Assembly (NCBI GenBank): GCA_041665985.1
Contig: JBAYHV010000015.1
Location: 1 to 21,063 of the forward strand
From: CAIRYW01 sp041665985
GTDB taxonomy: Bacteria > Patescibacteriota > Minisyncoccia > Phycocordibacterales > CAIRYW01
Direction: 5' to 3'
Length of the DNA stretch: 21,063 bases
The notes beneath the pieces were generated by a model. That model was not told the origin of the DNA and ran no database searches. It worked only from the letters and a program-made list of their open reading frames with translations. Both the position numbers and the translations under genes were made by a program. Of this stretch, positions 1 to 7,172 are shown piece after piece (positions within the stretch are counted from its first letter, which is position 1; each line of letters opens with the position of its first letter).

Positions 1-122
1 AAAGTGTACTCCTAGTAGAAAGGGAAGTTTTTGAAAAAAATATTTAAATATTATTTTGCAAGATAAAAACTTTTTTTCTTTTTATTTTTATGGTTTTGTT
101 AAGTCTTAAGTGGAAATGGTAT

Positions 123-140
123 GTCGCCCCGCAAGGGGAC
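123..140. repeat. Small GC hairpin with GCAA tetraloop
   Basis: CCCC (127-130), GCAA (131-134) and GGGG (135-138) form a 4-bp stem capped by a GNRA-type loop. It extends by GT/AC (123-124 with 139-140) across a two-base bulge. It lies beside the larger hairpin 144-186. The rest of 1-277 shows no gene; it holds T-rich tracts and a 14-bp palindrome at 39-52 (AATATTTAAATATT). Confidence 0.5.
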
Positions 141-143
141 TTG

Positions 144-186
144 TCCTAATTTAAAGTCCTCCAGCTAGGAGGACTTTAAATTAGGA
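144..186. repeat. Perfect 19-bp inverted-repeat hairpin downstream of umuC
   Basis: The arms 144-162 and 168-186 are exact reverse complements around the 5-nt loop AGCTA. The inner part, AAGTCCTCC / GGAGGACTT, resembles the core of the hairpins near 3137, 8894 and 13689. It lies about 90 nt past the stop of the polymerase gene. It could end that transcript, but no clear T-run follows on the minus strand, so the terminator role is a guess. The heptamer ATGTCGC occurs on both sides (121-127 and 186-192). Confidence 0.75.
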
Positions 187-277
187 TGTCGCACAATATA
201 TCTTTGCGGTAATACTTTGTATATAGAATAGGCTAATATATAAGAAAAATATCTCCCCTCTCTTATTTTTTTATTTT

Positions 278-1576
278 TTAAAAAGCTTCACCCATATATG
301 GTAACGGTAAATTATATTCGTACGAATCTTTTTTTTCTCTTTTTAAAAATTCTTCTCTCCTCTTTGACACAGCGCTCAAACTTGTTGCATTCATTATACT
401 AAAATCCCCAAATTTACGGTTTAAGGCATCTATGACCTCTAAATGCTTATTTTTGCTCAAATGCGTACTTTGAGACCCAAATAGATCATCGGTAATATAG
501 TTTTGTCTTTTTAGGTTAAGTAAGGCTATACCTGTAGCCTTATATCTAATATTTTTTTCATAAATAGAGGATATAAGAGGCCTTAAAAATTTTAAAATAA
601 CTTTTGGGTCTTGAGTATACATTGGAAGAATTGTTGAAACGGATTCTCGTCCGCGTAATCCGTCCGCATGCTTTAAAAAAGCGCTGACAGAATTTGTAAA
701 CAAATTTGCAGAACGTAAATTTTCACATCCAACTTCTATGTTTCTTGAAAGTTCAGAAAAAATTTCTTGCTCTACTAGGGATCTGTCCGCCATTGGCTGA
801 GCCTGCAGGCGATGGCAGGCGGGACTGGCTTTAATAAAAGCTCGGGTGGATTGAATACTTTTTTGATCAGTTTGTTCTGCAGAAACTTCAGAAATTTTTA
901 TTCCTCGAAGTTCCTCCCATGTCTCAACAACAGGTTCTGAAAAAAGTTCTTTTATGACTTCCCTTGGCGTATTTATAAATTCAAAAGCAGTTTTAATATT
1001 TTTTGAAAGAAGGCTCGCACTAATTTGTCGGCCAATTCCCCACACTGCTCCAACTTGAGTTTCTTTTAATGCTTCAGTAATTTCATTTTCTTCAATTAAT
1101 AATGTACAACCATTCGGTTTTTCTTTTTTAGAAGCAATTTTTGCTAAAGTTTTTGTGGTAGAAACTCCAAAAGAAAAAGTAATACCGAGGGATGTTTGGA
1201 CCTTATTTTTAAGCATTTTTACAAATTCTGAAATTTCTTCTTTTTCCATTTGAGGAAGTAATGTAAAGCATTCATCAATACTATACGGTTCAACCACTGG
1301 TAAATATTCATTTAAAATTTTTACTAAATTTGCATTGTATTTTTCATATAATTCAAAGTGAGAAGAAAGAACAATAACTTTAGGAAATTGCTGTCTGATC
1401 TGAAATATAGGCATTCCTCTATAAACTCCAAGTTTTTTAGCCTCATATGTTAGGGCACAAGCAATTCCCCTTTCCTCACCTACTACAACCGCTGATCCTT
1501 GCAGATCGGGTCTGCGAGAAATTTCGACTGAAGCAAAAAAAGCATCACCGTCTATATGTAAAATATAAGAATTCAT
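278..1576 (-). CDS. umuC: Y-family translesion DNA polymerase, UmuC-like
   Basis: This is an error-prone polymerase that copies past damaged bases, probably induced with the LexA-like gene just upstream. The N-terminus HIDGDAFFASVE gives the first metal ligand Asp9 and the aromatic steric-gate region Phe13-Phe14. YSIDECF (residues 98-104) supplies Asp101 and Glu102. TYEAKKLGVYRGMP (from 43) is the conserved fingers segment. The thumb and little-finger domains follow. The C-terminal QNYITDDLF resembles the clamp-binding end region of UmuC proteins. Length (432 aa) fits UmuC rather than the shorter DinB. Odd point: residues 251-265 (SPACHRLQAQPMADR) are encoded by a GC-rich palindromic repeat and look like an in-frame insertion in the little-finger region. 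The gene follows lexA by 106 bp that hold a repeat unit. UmuC is preferred over DinB; the Y-family call itself is secure. Confidence 0.9.
   Translation of the reverse strand: MNSYILHIDGDAFFASVEISRRPDLQGSAVVVGEERGIACALTYEAKKLGVYRGMPIFQIRQQFPKVIVLSSHFELYEKYNANLVKILNEYLPVVEPYSIDECFTLLPQMEKEEISEFVKMLKNKVQTSLGITFSFGVSTTKTLAKIASKKEKPNGCTLLIEENEITEALKETQVGAVWGIGRQISASLLSKNIKTAFEFINTPREVIKELFSEPVVETWEELRGIKISEVSAEQTDQKSIQSTRAFIKASPACHRLQAQPMADRSLVEQEIFSELSRNIEVGCENLRSANLFTNSVSAFLKHADGLRGRESVSTILPMYTQDPKVILKFLRPLISSIYEKNIRYKATGIALLNLKRQNYITDDLFGSQSTHLSKNKHLEVIDALNRKFGDFSIMNATSLSAVSKRREEFLKREKKDSYEYNLPLPYMGEAF
782..826 (-). repeat. GC-rich palindromic repeat inside the polymerase gene
   Basis: GCCTGC (801-806), 8 nt, then GCAGGC (815-820) form an inverted repeat with the same 6-8-6 geometry as the intergenic ATTCCC-N8-GGGAAT units. 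The stretch GCAGGCGGGA (815-824) is also found in the unit at 1589-1615. The segment is much richer in GC than the rest of the gene. It keeps the reading frame and adds about 15 residues where other UmuC proteins have a short loop. That alignment is from memory of the family. Confidence 0.6.
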
Positions 1577-1588
1577 ATAAGTTTATTT

Positions 1589-1660
1589 GTCATTCCCGCG
1601 CAGGCGGGAATCTAGAGAATTAAAATAAAAAAACTGGATTCCCGTTTTCACGGGAATGAC
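1589..1660. mobile_element. 72-bp unit flanked by inverted 27-bp dRS3-like repeats
   Basis: The left repeat is 1589-1615 and the right repeat, in inverse orientation, is 1634-1660. Each contains ATTCCC-N8-GGGAAT (1592-1611 and 1638-1657). Both begin with GTCAT at the outer end and finish with CTAG or CCAG at the inner end. Only 18 AT-rich bases separate them. The unit sits between the LexA-like gene and the polymerase gene, so it is transcribed with them unless it terminates. The same ATTCCC-N8-GGGAAT design is known as dRS3 in Neisseria. It has no coding capacity, so if mobile it would need a transposase from elsewhere. Confidence 0.8.
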
Positions 1661-1682
1661 AACGCGGTAATTTTGTGTTTCT

Positions 1683-2261
1683 TTAATCATATTTTCGAAT
1701 AATTGCTTTCACTACAGCACTAATAGAAAGGTCTTCTTCTGGTCGGATATTTTTATATTTTTTATTTGCAGGCTCAAGGTAGTAGCCTTGTGAATCTTTC
1801 CTCAGATATTTTATGGTCCATTGACCATCGACTTCGGCGATAATTATTTTGCCAATAGAAGCAGAATTTGTACGTTCAACAATAACGTAATCGCCTTGAT
1901 GTATTCCAGCATCGATCATTGAATCTCCTTTAACCTTGAGCATAAAGCTAGCGTTTCTATCGTTTATAAGCCATTCATCTAGTGTAATTTGGTCTAAATT
2001 TTGTTCTTCGGCAGGAGTTGGAAAGCCGGCTTCTACAAGCCCTAAAAGTTTTAGAGAAGAATTTGATCTTGAAGTTGGAATTAACTTTCCTTTTGAATCT
2101 TTTTTTACAGCGCCAATAGCAATAAGTTTTTGAATTGCATTAAAAGCGGAGTCCTTAGACTTAAGTTTAAAAAGTTTTGTAGCTTCCTGATACGAAGGCA
2201 TTCTCCCAACTTTTTTATAAAATAAATAAAGTTCGTCTTTGTATTTCTCTAGTTTTTGCAT
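1683..2261 (-). CDS. lexA: LexA-type SOS repressor with S24 self-cleavage domain
   Basis: Residues 1-65 form a LexA-like winged helix-turn-helix (GRMPSYQEATKLF, then a recognition-helix-like segment, then a GAVKK wing). Residues 70-192 are an S24/LexA peptidase domain. The expected cleavage bond is Ala78-Gly79 in LVEAGFPTP. The catalytic Ser114 lies in GDSM and Lys151 in WTIKYL. The Ser-Lys spacing of 37 is the same as in E. coli LexA (119 and 156). Having both a DNA-binding domain and the cleavage domain makes it a full repressor, not a UmuD-type accessory subunit. It probably controls its own operon with the polymerase through the operator at 2385-2398. AAAGGG lies 3 nt before the start and supports it. 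Confidence 0.9.
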   Translation of the reverse strand: MQKLEKYKDELYLFYKKVGRMPSYQEATKLFKLKSKDSAFNAIQKLIAIGAVKKDSKGKLIPTSRSNSSLKLLGLVEAGFPTPAEEQNLDQITLDEWLINDRNASFMLKVKGDSMIDAGIHQGDYVIVERTNSASIGKIIIAEVDGQWTIKYLRKDSQGYYLEPANKKYKNIRPEEDLSISAVVKAIIRKYD

Positions 2262-2377
2262 TTACCCTTTAAAGTTTTAATTATTAACTTAAGTTGTATT
2301 ATTCTGTTCGTTGTTTTAAATATTTGACCTCTAAATCACCGACAAGGTTTGTGATTAAAATTTTTGAGGGCGAACTA

Positions 2378-2406
2378 ATTATAACGAACGAACGTTCGGA
2401 GTGCAA
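2378..2406 (-). promoter_or_regulatory. SOS promoter with LexA operator in the spacer
   Basis: On the minus strand the -35 is TTGCAC (2401-2406), the spacer is 17 bp and the -10 is a perfect TATAAT (2378-2383). The spacer holds CGAAC-N4-GTTCG (2385-2398), which matches the Gram-positive type DinR/LexA box core (CGAAC-N4-GTTC/TG). A bound repressor would cover the promoter. One further GTTCG half-site lies just downstream (2371-2375 on the complementary reading). The predicted start lies near 2371, leaving a leader of about 110 nt before lexA. Operator, promoter and LexA-like gene together make a self-regulated SOS unit very likely. Confidence 0.8.
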
Positions 2407-2428
2407 TATTGTTATACAAAAATTAAAA

Positions 2429-2818
2429 CTAGATATTTGTTTGAGGTGGTGGGACAGAGATATTTTTGTTGTTCTGAATTATTCCTTGTTTTTGAGCCTT
2501 ATAGGTACATTCAATAAGATAGATATATATTAAATAAACTAAAATACTAGAAAGGTTAAGAGATGATGGGTTTAAAATATTTTGTGCAATATTTAATATA
2601 AAACCTATACCTAAAAATGTGTAAAAAAACGGAATTGTCTTTGAATAACGTATACTAAACATATAAGATAATACAATCCACAATATTGCAAATATTAAAA
2701 CAACAATAGTTGGCACTGAAAATCCTATTGAAAATATTAGGATTAATACTACTAAAATAGCTAAAAAAGCCATTACTTTACATGCATTCCCACAAACACT
2801 CCAATAATCTTTTTTCAT
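2429..2818 (-). CDS. Small integral membrane protein, unknown function
   Basis: The 129-residue protein has three to four hydrophobic segments (about residues 14-32, 34-56, 62-82 and 88-106), a basic N-terminus (MKKDYW) and a polar Asn/Pro-rich tail (NISVPPPQTNI). No catalytic motif is seen. It lies 11 bp after the 86-residue membrane protein and both are probably one transcript. The SOS promoter for lexA lies just past its stop codon. I do not recognise the family. Confidence 0.7.
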   Translation of the reverse strand: MKKDYWSVCGNACKVMAFLAILVVLILIFSIGFSVPTIVVLIFAILWIVLSYMFSIRYSKTIPFFYTFLGIGFILNIAQNILNPSSLNLSSILVYLIYIYLIECTYKAQKQGIIQNNKNISVPPPQTNI

Positions 2819-2829
2819 TTTATTTAAAA

Positions 2830-3090
2830 TTAAATTGCAGCTGGAGTTTGAACAGAATTTAGGAATTGCTGCATTTGAGGAATAGCAGATTTAATATAGT
2901 TTATTGAGATGATAATAGCTTGCCACAGCAGACCTAGAAGTTGTTTAACTATATTCCAAGCATCCTGAACAACTTGGTTATTAATTATATCGCTTAGATT
3001 TACACCAAAAGCATATTTAAGAACAACTAGAGCTACGATAATGAGAAGAATTGCTTTAATAAAACCTTTTTGCTTTTGTTTGTTTTTCAT
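2830..3090 (-). CDS. Small single- or two-span membrane protein, unknown function
   Basis: An 86-residue protein with a very basic start (MKNKQKQKGFIK), a strong hydrophobic helix at about residues 11-30 and a second amphipathic to hydrophobic region at about 50-66. Small proteins of this shape (basic start, then a long hydrophobic helix ending near KYAFG) are common in Parcubacteria as I recall, with no known role. It is the first gene after gltX, separated by the hairpin at 3137-3181, and so probably starts a new transcript. Confidence 0.7.
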   Translation of the reverse strand: MKNKQKQKGFIKAILLIIVALVVLKYAFGVNLSDIINNQVVQDAWNIVKQLLGLLWQAIIISINYIKSAIPQMQQFLNSVQTPAAI

Positions 3091-3136
3091 GATTTTAAAT
3101 TAAAATTTATACAAATATTGTACCATAACAAATAAA

Positions 3137-3181
3137 GACTTGGAGGTAAGACCTCTCAAGAGGAGGACTTACCTCCAAGTC
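3137..3181 (-). terminator. Hairpin overlapping the gltX stop codon, probable terminator
   Basis: Arms 3137-3150 and 3168-3181 (GACTTGGAGGTAAG / CTTACCTCCAAGTC) pair perfectly. Inside them CCTC-TCAA-GAGG forms a second short stem (3152-3163). The gltX stop TGA (3180-3182) uses the outer bases of the stem. On the minus strand the stem is followed by CTTTATTTGTT, a weak T-rich tract. Its reverse complement is almost identical in its core to the hairpin at 13689-13727, so it is also a member of a dispersed repeat family. Confidence 0.65.
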
Positions 3182-4526
3182 ATCTTATCGCAACACTTAA
3201 TCTTTCAAGAGTTTCTTTTTTTCCTAAAAATTCAGAAAGTACAAATGGATCAGGAGATCTTTCTTTTCCAGATAATGCATATCTAAAAGCCCAAAGCACC
3301 ACTCCCCTTCCTGCTGTTGTCGCAAAATCCCAAACTGCGGTTTTTATTTTTTCTGCAGAAAAATCTGTCTCATCCATAGTCGATAAAAATTCAAAAATTT
3401 TCTCTAAATTATTTTTTACTTCTTCTTCGGTAACTTCTTTTCCTTTTCGAAGTTTTTCTGGACAGATTAGATTTGCTTTTTCAACTGTTGGTCTTTCAAA
3501 GTAGTAACTAAATTCTCCTTCATTGTAAAATTTTTTAATATCGGAAAATTTAAAAATTCTTTCTCTAACAATTGGAGCTAATTTTTCAATGCCTTTATTT
3601 GCAGTAAAATCTTTTGACAGATATTTATAAATTTGTTCTAAAATTTCTTCATCAGATAATTTTTTTATATATTCCTTGTTGATCCAATCTAATTTTTCAA
3701 CATTTAACACGCCACCTCCTTTTTGAACTTTTTCAATTTTAAATTGCTCAATTAATTCATCCATTGAAAAAATTTCTTGGTCCGTTCCAGAGTTCCAACC
3801 GATCATTACCACAAAATTCAAAATGGCCTCAGGAAGGTAACCTTGTTCACGATAATAGGTCAAAGAAACAGTTTCACCGTGGATCCTTTTTGAAAGTTTT
3901 GACCGATCTGTGGCTAAAACTAAAGGCATATGGGCATATATTGGTCTTGGAGCGCCGATAGCTTCCTGAATTAGGATTTGCCTTGGAGTGTTTGATAAGT
4001 GCTCCTCACCTCTTATAACGTGGGTAATTCCCATTTCAAAATCATCAATAACTACTGCCAAATGATACAAAGGTTCTTCCAAACTTCTTGCAATCACAAA
4101 GTCATTCAAGTCTGATGTGTCTACAGAGACGGTACCTCTGATCAAGTCCTCAAAGATCACTATTTTATTTGGATTCCTAAATCTTATAACCTCTTCTCTT
4201 TGACCAACCTCAGTTGGAGTTTCTTTTGAGATGTATGCGTATCCATCATCAATAAGTTTTTGTAAATATTTTTTGTGTATCTCAAATCTTTTTGATTGGG
4301 TCTCAAATCTATCATGTTTAAGTCCGAGCCAGTCCAGATCTTTTATAAGACCTTCAGTCCATTCTTCTTTATTTCTTTCTTTGTCTGTGTCTTCAATTCT
4401 TAAAACAAATTCTCCTTTATTTTGTTTTGCAAAAAGATAATTAAAGAGCGCTGTTCTTACTCCTCCAATATGAAGAAATCCTGTTGGTGATGGGGCAAAT
4501 CTTGTTACAACTTTTTCTGGGTTCAT
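3180..4526 (-). CDS. gltX: Glutamyl-tRNA synthetase
   Basis: It charges tRNA with glutamate. This is a class I enzyme: the HIGH-type motif is APSPTGFLHIGG (11-22), and RIEDTDKER (43-51) is the conserved Glu/ATP pocket. IRGEEHLSNTPRQ (171-183) follows, and KLSKR (210-214) is the KMSKS loop. At 448 residues it is slightly short. Around residues 97-120, where many bacterial enzymes carry a Cys-rich zinc segment, only a short linker without Cys is seen (YISKETPTEVGQREE). It could be a non-discriminating enzyme that also charges tRNA-Gln; no gatCAB or glnS is visible here to test this. The gene follows murG by 9 bp. No clear Shine-Dalgarno is seen at the start. Confidence 0.95.
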   Translation of the reverse strand: MNPEKVVTRFAPSPTGFLHIGGVRTALFNYLFAKQNKGEFVLRIEDTDKERNKEEWTEGLIKDLDWLGLKHDRFETQSKRFEIHKKYLQKLIDDGYAYISKETPTEVGQREEVIRFRNPNKIVIFEDLIRGTVSVDTSDLNDFVIARSLEEPLYHLAVVIDDFEMGITHVIRGEEHLSNTPRQILIQEAIGAPRPIYAHMPLVLATDRSKLSKRIHGETVSLTYYREQGYLPEAILNFVVMIGWNSGTDQEIFSMDELIEQFKIEKVQKGGGVLNVEKLDWINKEYIKKLSDEEILEQIYKYLSKDFTANKGIEKLAPIVRERIFKFSDIKKFYNEGEFSYYFERPTVEKANLICPEKLRKGKEVTEEEVKNNLEKIFEFLSTMDETDFSAEKIKTAVWDFATTAGRGVVLWAFRYALSGKERSPDPFVLSEFLGKKETLERLSVAIR

Positions 4527-4535
4527 AAAAATATA

Positions 4536-5663
4536 TTAGGCTTCGTGTTTTAAAGCAATGTTAATAAGTTCATCAGCAACTTTATAAGCAGCGTCTGTTT
4601 TTGCAAAACCTAGCGCAGCTTCGCGCATTTTTTTAAGTCTTTCTGGGTCATTCATCAAATTTTTGATCTGAGCAGTAAGAATTTCTGGTGTCAGATTATT
4701 TTCCTCAATAACTAAAGCTGCTCCTGTTCGAGCGTAATTGTAGGCATTTTTTCTTTGATGATCTCCATTTGCTTCTGTAATTGGAATGATAATTGAAGGT
4801 AATCCCCAAGCGGCAATTTCAAATATTGTTGAACCTCCTCTTGAAATTACTAGACTAGCAACCCCTGCTGACATTCTTTCTGCTAAAGCATTCATGTAAT
4901 CAAAGGGATGATATCTTTTTTCAAATTTGTGATCCTGAATTACTACAGAAGCAGTCTTCACGATATCATCGTAATTTAATTTTCCTGTTTGGTGGATTAT
5001 TTGATATTCATTTAAAAGTGTTGGAAGACACATTACCAATTCATCATTAATTCTTTTTGCGCCCAAAGAACCACCCAAAATAAATAATACTGGAGTATTA
5101 GGTTCTAGGCCTAAGTATTCGGTAGCACCTTCTTTGACTGGAGTGATGACATCTTGTCTTATTGGATTTCCTGTTAAAGCAGTTTTTGATTTATCAAAAT
5201 AATCTGCAGTTTCAGGGTAAGAAATAGCAATTCGTTTTGCAAATTTCGAGGCGTAAATATTTGCCTTACCTGGAACAGAATCACTTTCGTGAATAATAAC
5301 GGGAATTCCCAAGATCTTTCCAGAAATAACTACAGGTAGACTCATCATTCCTCCTTTACTAAAAATAATATCTGGAAAAATTGAATAAACCTTAATAAGT
5401 ACACTTATAAATCCCAAAAAAGTTTTTATTATGTCTATAAAATTTCTAATAGAAAAATATCTTCTAATTTTTCCAGAACTTATTTTGTGAAATTCAATTT
5501 CATTATCAAAAAGCATTGCAAGATCGTACGGATCTGAAGCAAGATAAAAAAGTTGTGGTTGAATTATTTTTTTCTTCCTTGTTACATCACGAAGGGCTTC
5601 GGCCACTGCAATTAGCGGATAAAAATGTCCTCCTGATCCTCCTCCGCAAAATAGTATTTTCAT
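4536..5663 (-). CDS. murG: UDP-GlcNAc:lipid I N-acetylglucosaminyltransferase MurG
   Basis: It adds GlcNAc to lipid I to make lipid II on the inner face of the membrane. GGGSGGHFYP (7-16) is the MurG glycine-rich loop. FSKGGMMSLP and HESDSVPGKAN match the conserved N-domain segments. GGSLGAKRIND opens the C-domain, and SRGGSTIFEIAAWGLPSIIIPI is the nucleotide-sugar site typical of GT28 enzymes. Length 375 is normal. It sits with mraY and ftsW, the usual division-wall neighbours. The start ATG lies in one arm of an inverted repeat that encloses the upstream spacer (5664-5848). Confidence 0.95.
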   Translation of the reverse strand: MKILFCGGGSGGHFYPLIAVAEALRDVTRKKKIIQPQLFYLASDPYDLAMLFDNEIEFHKISSGKIRRYFSIRNFIDIIKTFLGFISVLIKVYSIFPDIIFSKGGMMSLPVVISGKILGIPVIIHESDSVPGKANIYASKFAKRIAISYPETADYFDKSKTALTGNPIRQDVITPVKEGATEYLGLEPNTPVLFILGGSLGAKRINDELVMCLPTLLNEYQIIHQTGKLNYDDIVKTASVVIQDHKFEKRYHPFDYMNALAERMSAGVASLVISRGGSTIFEIAAWGLPSIIIPITEANGDHQRKNAYNYARTGAALVIEENNLTPEILTAQIKNLMNDPERLKKMREAALGFAKTDAAYKVADELINIALKHEA

Positions 5664-5872
5664 TCCGTTAGAAATAGGAAGCGCCTAAGCGAATCCTAAG
5701 ATTAATGTTGTTAAATTGCGACTATTTATATATAAAGCCATAGTGATGCTAGGGCGCTTCCGTAGTATATCTGATTTTGTATAAGTAATTGTCATAAGTT
5801 GTGTTTAAAATATATCTCTCAAGTTCTTAACTAAATAATTTCTAACGGGATTCATTTCCATATTATTATTTT
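5664..5872. repeat. Nested inverted repeats in the ftsW-murG spacer
   Basis: The outer arms are CCGTTAGAAAT (5665-5675) and ATTTCTAACGG (5838-5848). The inner arms are GGAAGCGCC (5677-5685) and GGCGCTTCC (5753-5761), extendable to 14 bp with two mismatches. The acceptor-like inner stem suggested a tRNA, but no T-loop or anticodon arm fits. A 36-codon frame on the minus strand (5685-5795) exists but has no support beyond being open. It may be an RNA leader for murG or a decayed repeat element. Confidence 0.5.
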
Positions 5873-7006
5873 TTATTTACGACTTAATTTTGAATGTTTT
5901 TTTCTTGATACACTTAAGATGATTCCAGCTTCTGCCAAACCTGTAAGTAAGGCTGTGCCTCCTTGGCTAATAAATAATAAAGGCGTGCCTGAAAGCGGTA
6001 TTATTCCAAGCATTGAAGCTATGTTAGAAAATGATCCCGACACAACAAGTATAACAATTCCTACTACAAGCAGTCTACCAAAAGAATCATCCGTTCCGGC
6101 TGCAATTTTAAGAGCGCTTAAAGCAAAGGCAACAAAAAGTAAAATGATCGTTACGCTACCTAAGAATCCAAATTCCTCACTTGCTACTGCAAAAATTGAA
6201 TCCCCCATTGGTTCAGGAAGAAAACCAAATTTTTGAGCACTTTGCCCAAAACCTTTTCCAAATATTCCTCCATTTCCTATAGCGATCAGAGATTGCTGAA
6301 TTTGATAACCTGATGTAAGTGAATTTGCAGAAGGATGGAAAAAAGTCATAACTCTTTCTCTGGCATAAGGCCTCACAAGAAGAACTCCTCCAAGAGCAAG
6401 AACTGCAACAAGTGAAAGCAAAAGAATATGTTTAAATTTTGCTCCAGCGACAATGAACATTGCAAAACCGGCTGAGGCTGTAATAAAAAAAGTATCATTG
6501 TCTGGTTCAAGCATAAGTAAAGCTGCGACAATAGCAGTCACTCCTAGATAGGGTAAAACACCTTTTTTAAATGATTTTATTTTTTCCTTACTCCTTGAAA
6601 AAATGGCTGCAAGAAAAATTACATAAGAGATCTTTAAGAATTCACTAGGCTGAAAACTATAATTTCCAACACCTATCCATCGAGCAGCTCCGTTTGCCTT
6701 TATTCCAATACCTGGAACAAATACTAAAGTAGCAAGAATACATGCAAAAATAAAAATAAATAATGAAATTTTTCTCCAAAATTTATAAGGTATGTATGAA
6801 ATTGTAAAAAAAGCGATCATTCCCATTGCAAAACCAAGGACAATTTGATTTATTGCCACTGTAATAAATTTTGCTTCACTTTTTGCAATTACTCCAAGTG
6901 CTGCTGAAGAAAAAATTAAAATACCAACAATGCTTAAAGCAACAACGATAAAAGTATATGCACTTTTTGAAGAATGTTTATTCATCCCGTTAAAAATATA
7001 AGGCAT
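5873..7006 (-). CDS. ftsW: FtsW/RodA-type SEDS peptidoglycan glycosyltransferase
   Basis: A polytopic membrane protein with about ten hydrophobic segments that polymerises lipid II. YSFQPSEFLKISYV (about 115-128) and GIFGKGFGQSAQKFGFLPEPMGDSIFAVASEEFGFLG are the hallmark SEDS segments (the family pattern is G-x-G-x-G, then LPE, then D-FIFA, then EE-G-G). The neighbours mraY and murG favour FtsW over RodA. The start at 7006 is supported by AAAGGT about 7 nt upstream. An inner Met at 6985 has no spaced ribosome site. Confidence 0.93.
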   Translation of the reverse strand: MPYIFNGMNKHSSKSAYTFIVVALSIVGILIFSSAALGVIAKSEAKFITVAINQIVLGFAMGMIAFFTISYIPYKFWRKISLFIFIFACILATLVFVPGIGIKANGAARWIGVGNYSFQPSEFLKISYVIFLAAIFSRSKEKIKSFKKGVLPYLGVTAIVAALLMLEPDNDTFFITASAGFAMFIVAGAKFKHILLLSLVAVLALGGVLLVRPYARERVMTFFHPSANSLTSGYQIQQSLIAIGNGGIFGKGFGQSAQKFGFLPEPMGDSIFAVASEEFGFLGSVTIILLFVAFALSALKIAAGTDDSFGRLLVVGIVILVVSGSFSNIASMLGIIPLSGTPLLFISQGGTALLTGLAEAGIILSVSRKKHSKLSRK

Positions 7007-7068
7007 TAAAGCAACCTTTAAGACTTATGCTAATAAATTTTTTTTTGTTTTTTTTCATATTGTATTTG

Positions 7069-7147
7069 TAAATCCTAAATTCTAATATCTAAATCTTAAA
7101 TAATTTCAAAATTCAAATTTTTAAATGTTTATTTTGTTTAGGATTTA
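7069..7147. repeat. AT-rich inverted repeat (TAAATCCTAAA type) between mraY and ftsW
   Basis: TAAATCCTAAA (7069-7079) and TTTAGGATTTA (7137-7147) are perfect 11-bp inverted copies. The inner sequence contains further degenerate copies (AATTCTAA, ATCTAAATCTTAAA) and AAAATTCAAATTTT. From memory, repeats built from CTAAATCCTAAA/AAATTCAAAA are frequent spacers in several uncultured bacterial groups. It fills most of the 166-bp gap between mraY and ftsW. No gene is seen. Confidence 0.55.
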
Positions 7148-7172
7148 GTGTTTCGGATTTAGTACTTATCTT

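Noticed and set aside
2294..2533. 79-codon plus-strand frame
   Set aside because: It crosses the SOS promoter and runs antisense to the membrane protein gene; no start signal or family pattern.
5677..5761. Possible tRNA (GGAAGCG / CGCTTCC acceptor-like stem)
   Set aside because: On neither strand do a T-arm with TTC loop, an anticodon arm and a D-arm fit at the right spacing.
5685..5795. 36-codon minus-strand frame between ftsW and murG
   Set aside because: No ribosome site, no recognisable pattern, and it is made largely of the inverted repeat arms; kept only as a note.
7069..7147. CRISPR-like repetition of CTAAAT motifs
   Set aside because: The copies are degenerate, not evenly spaced and have no unique spacers; it is an AT-rich inverted repeat.
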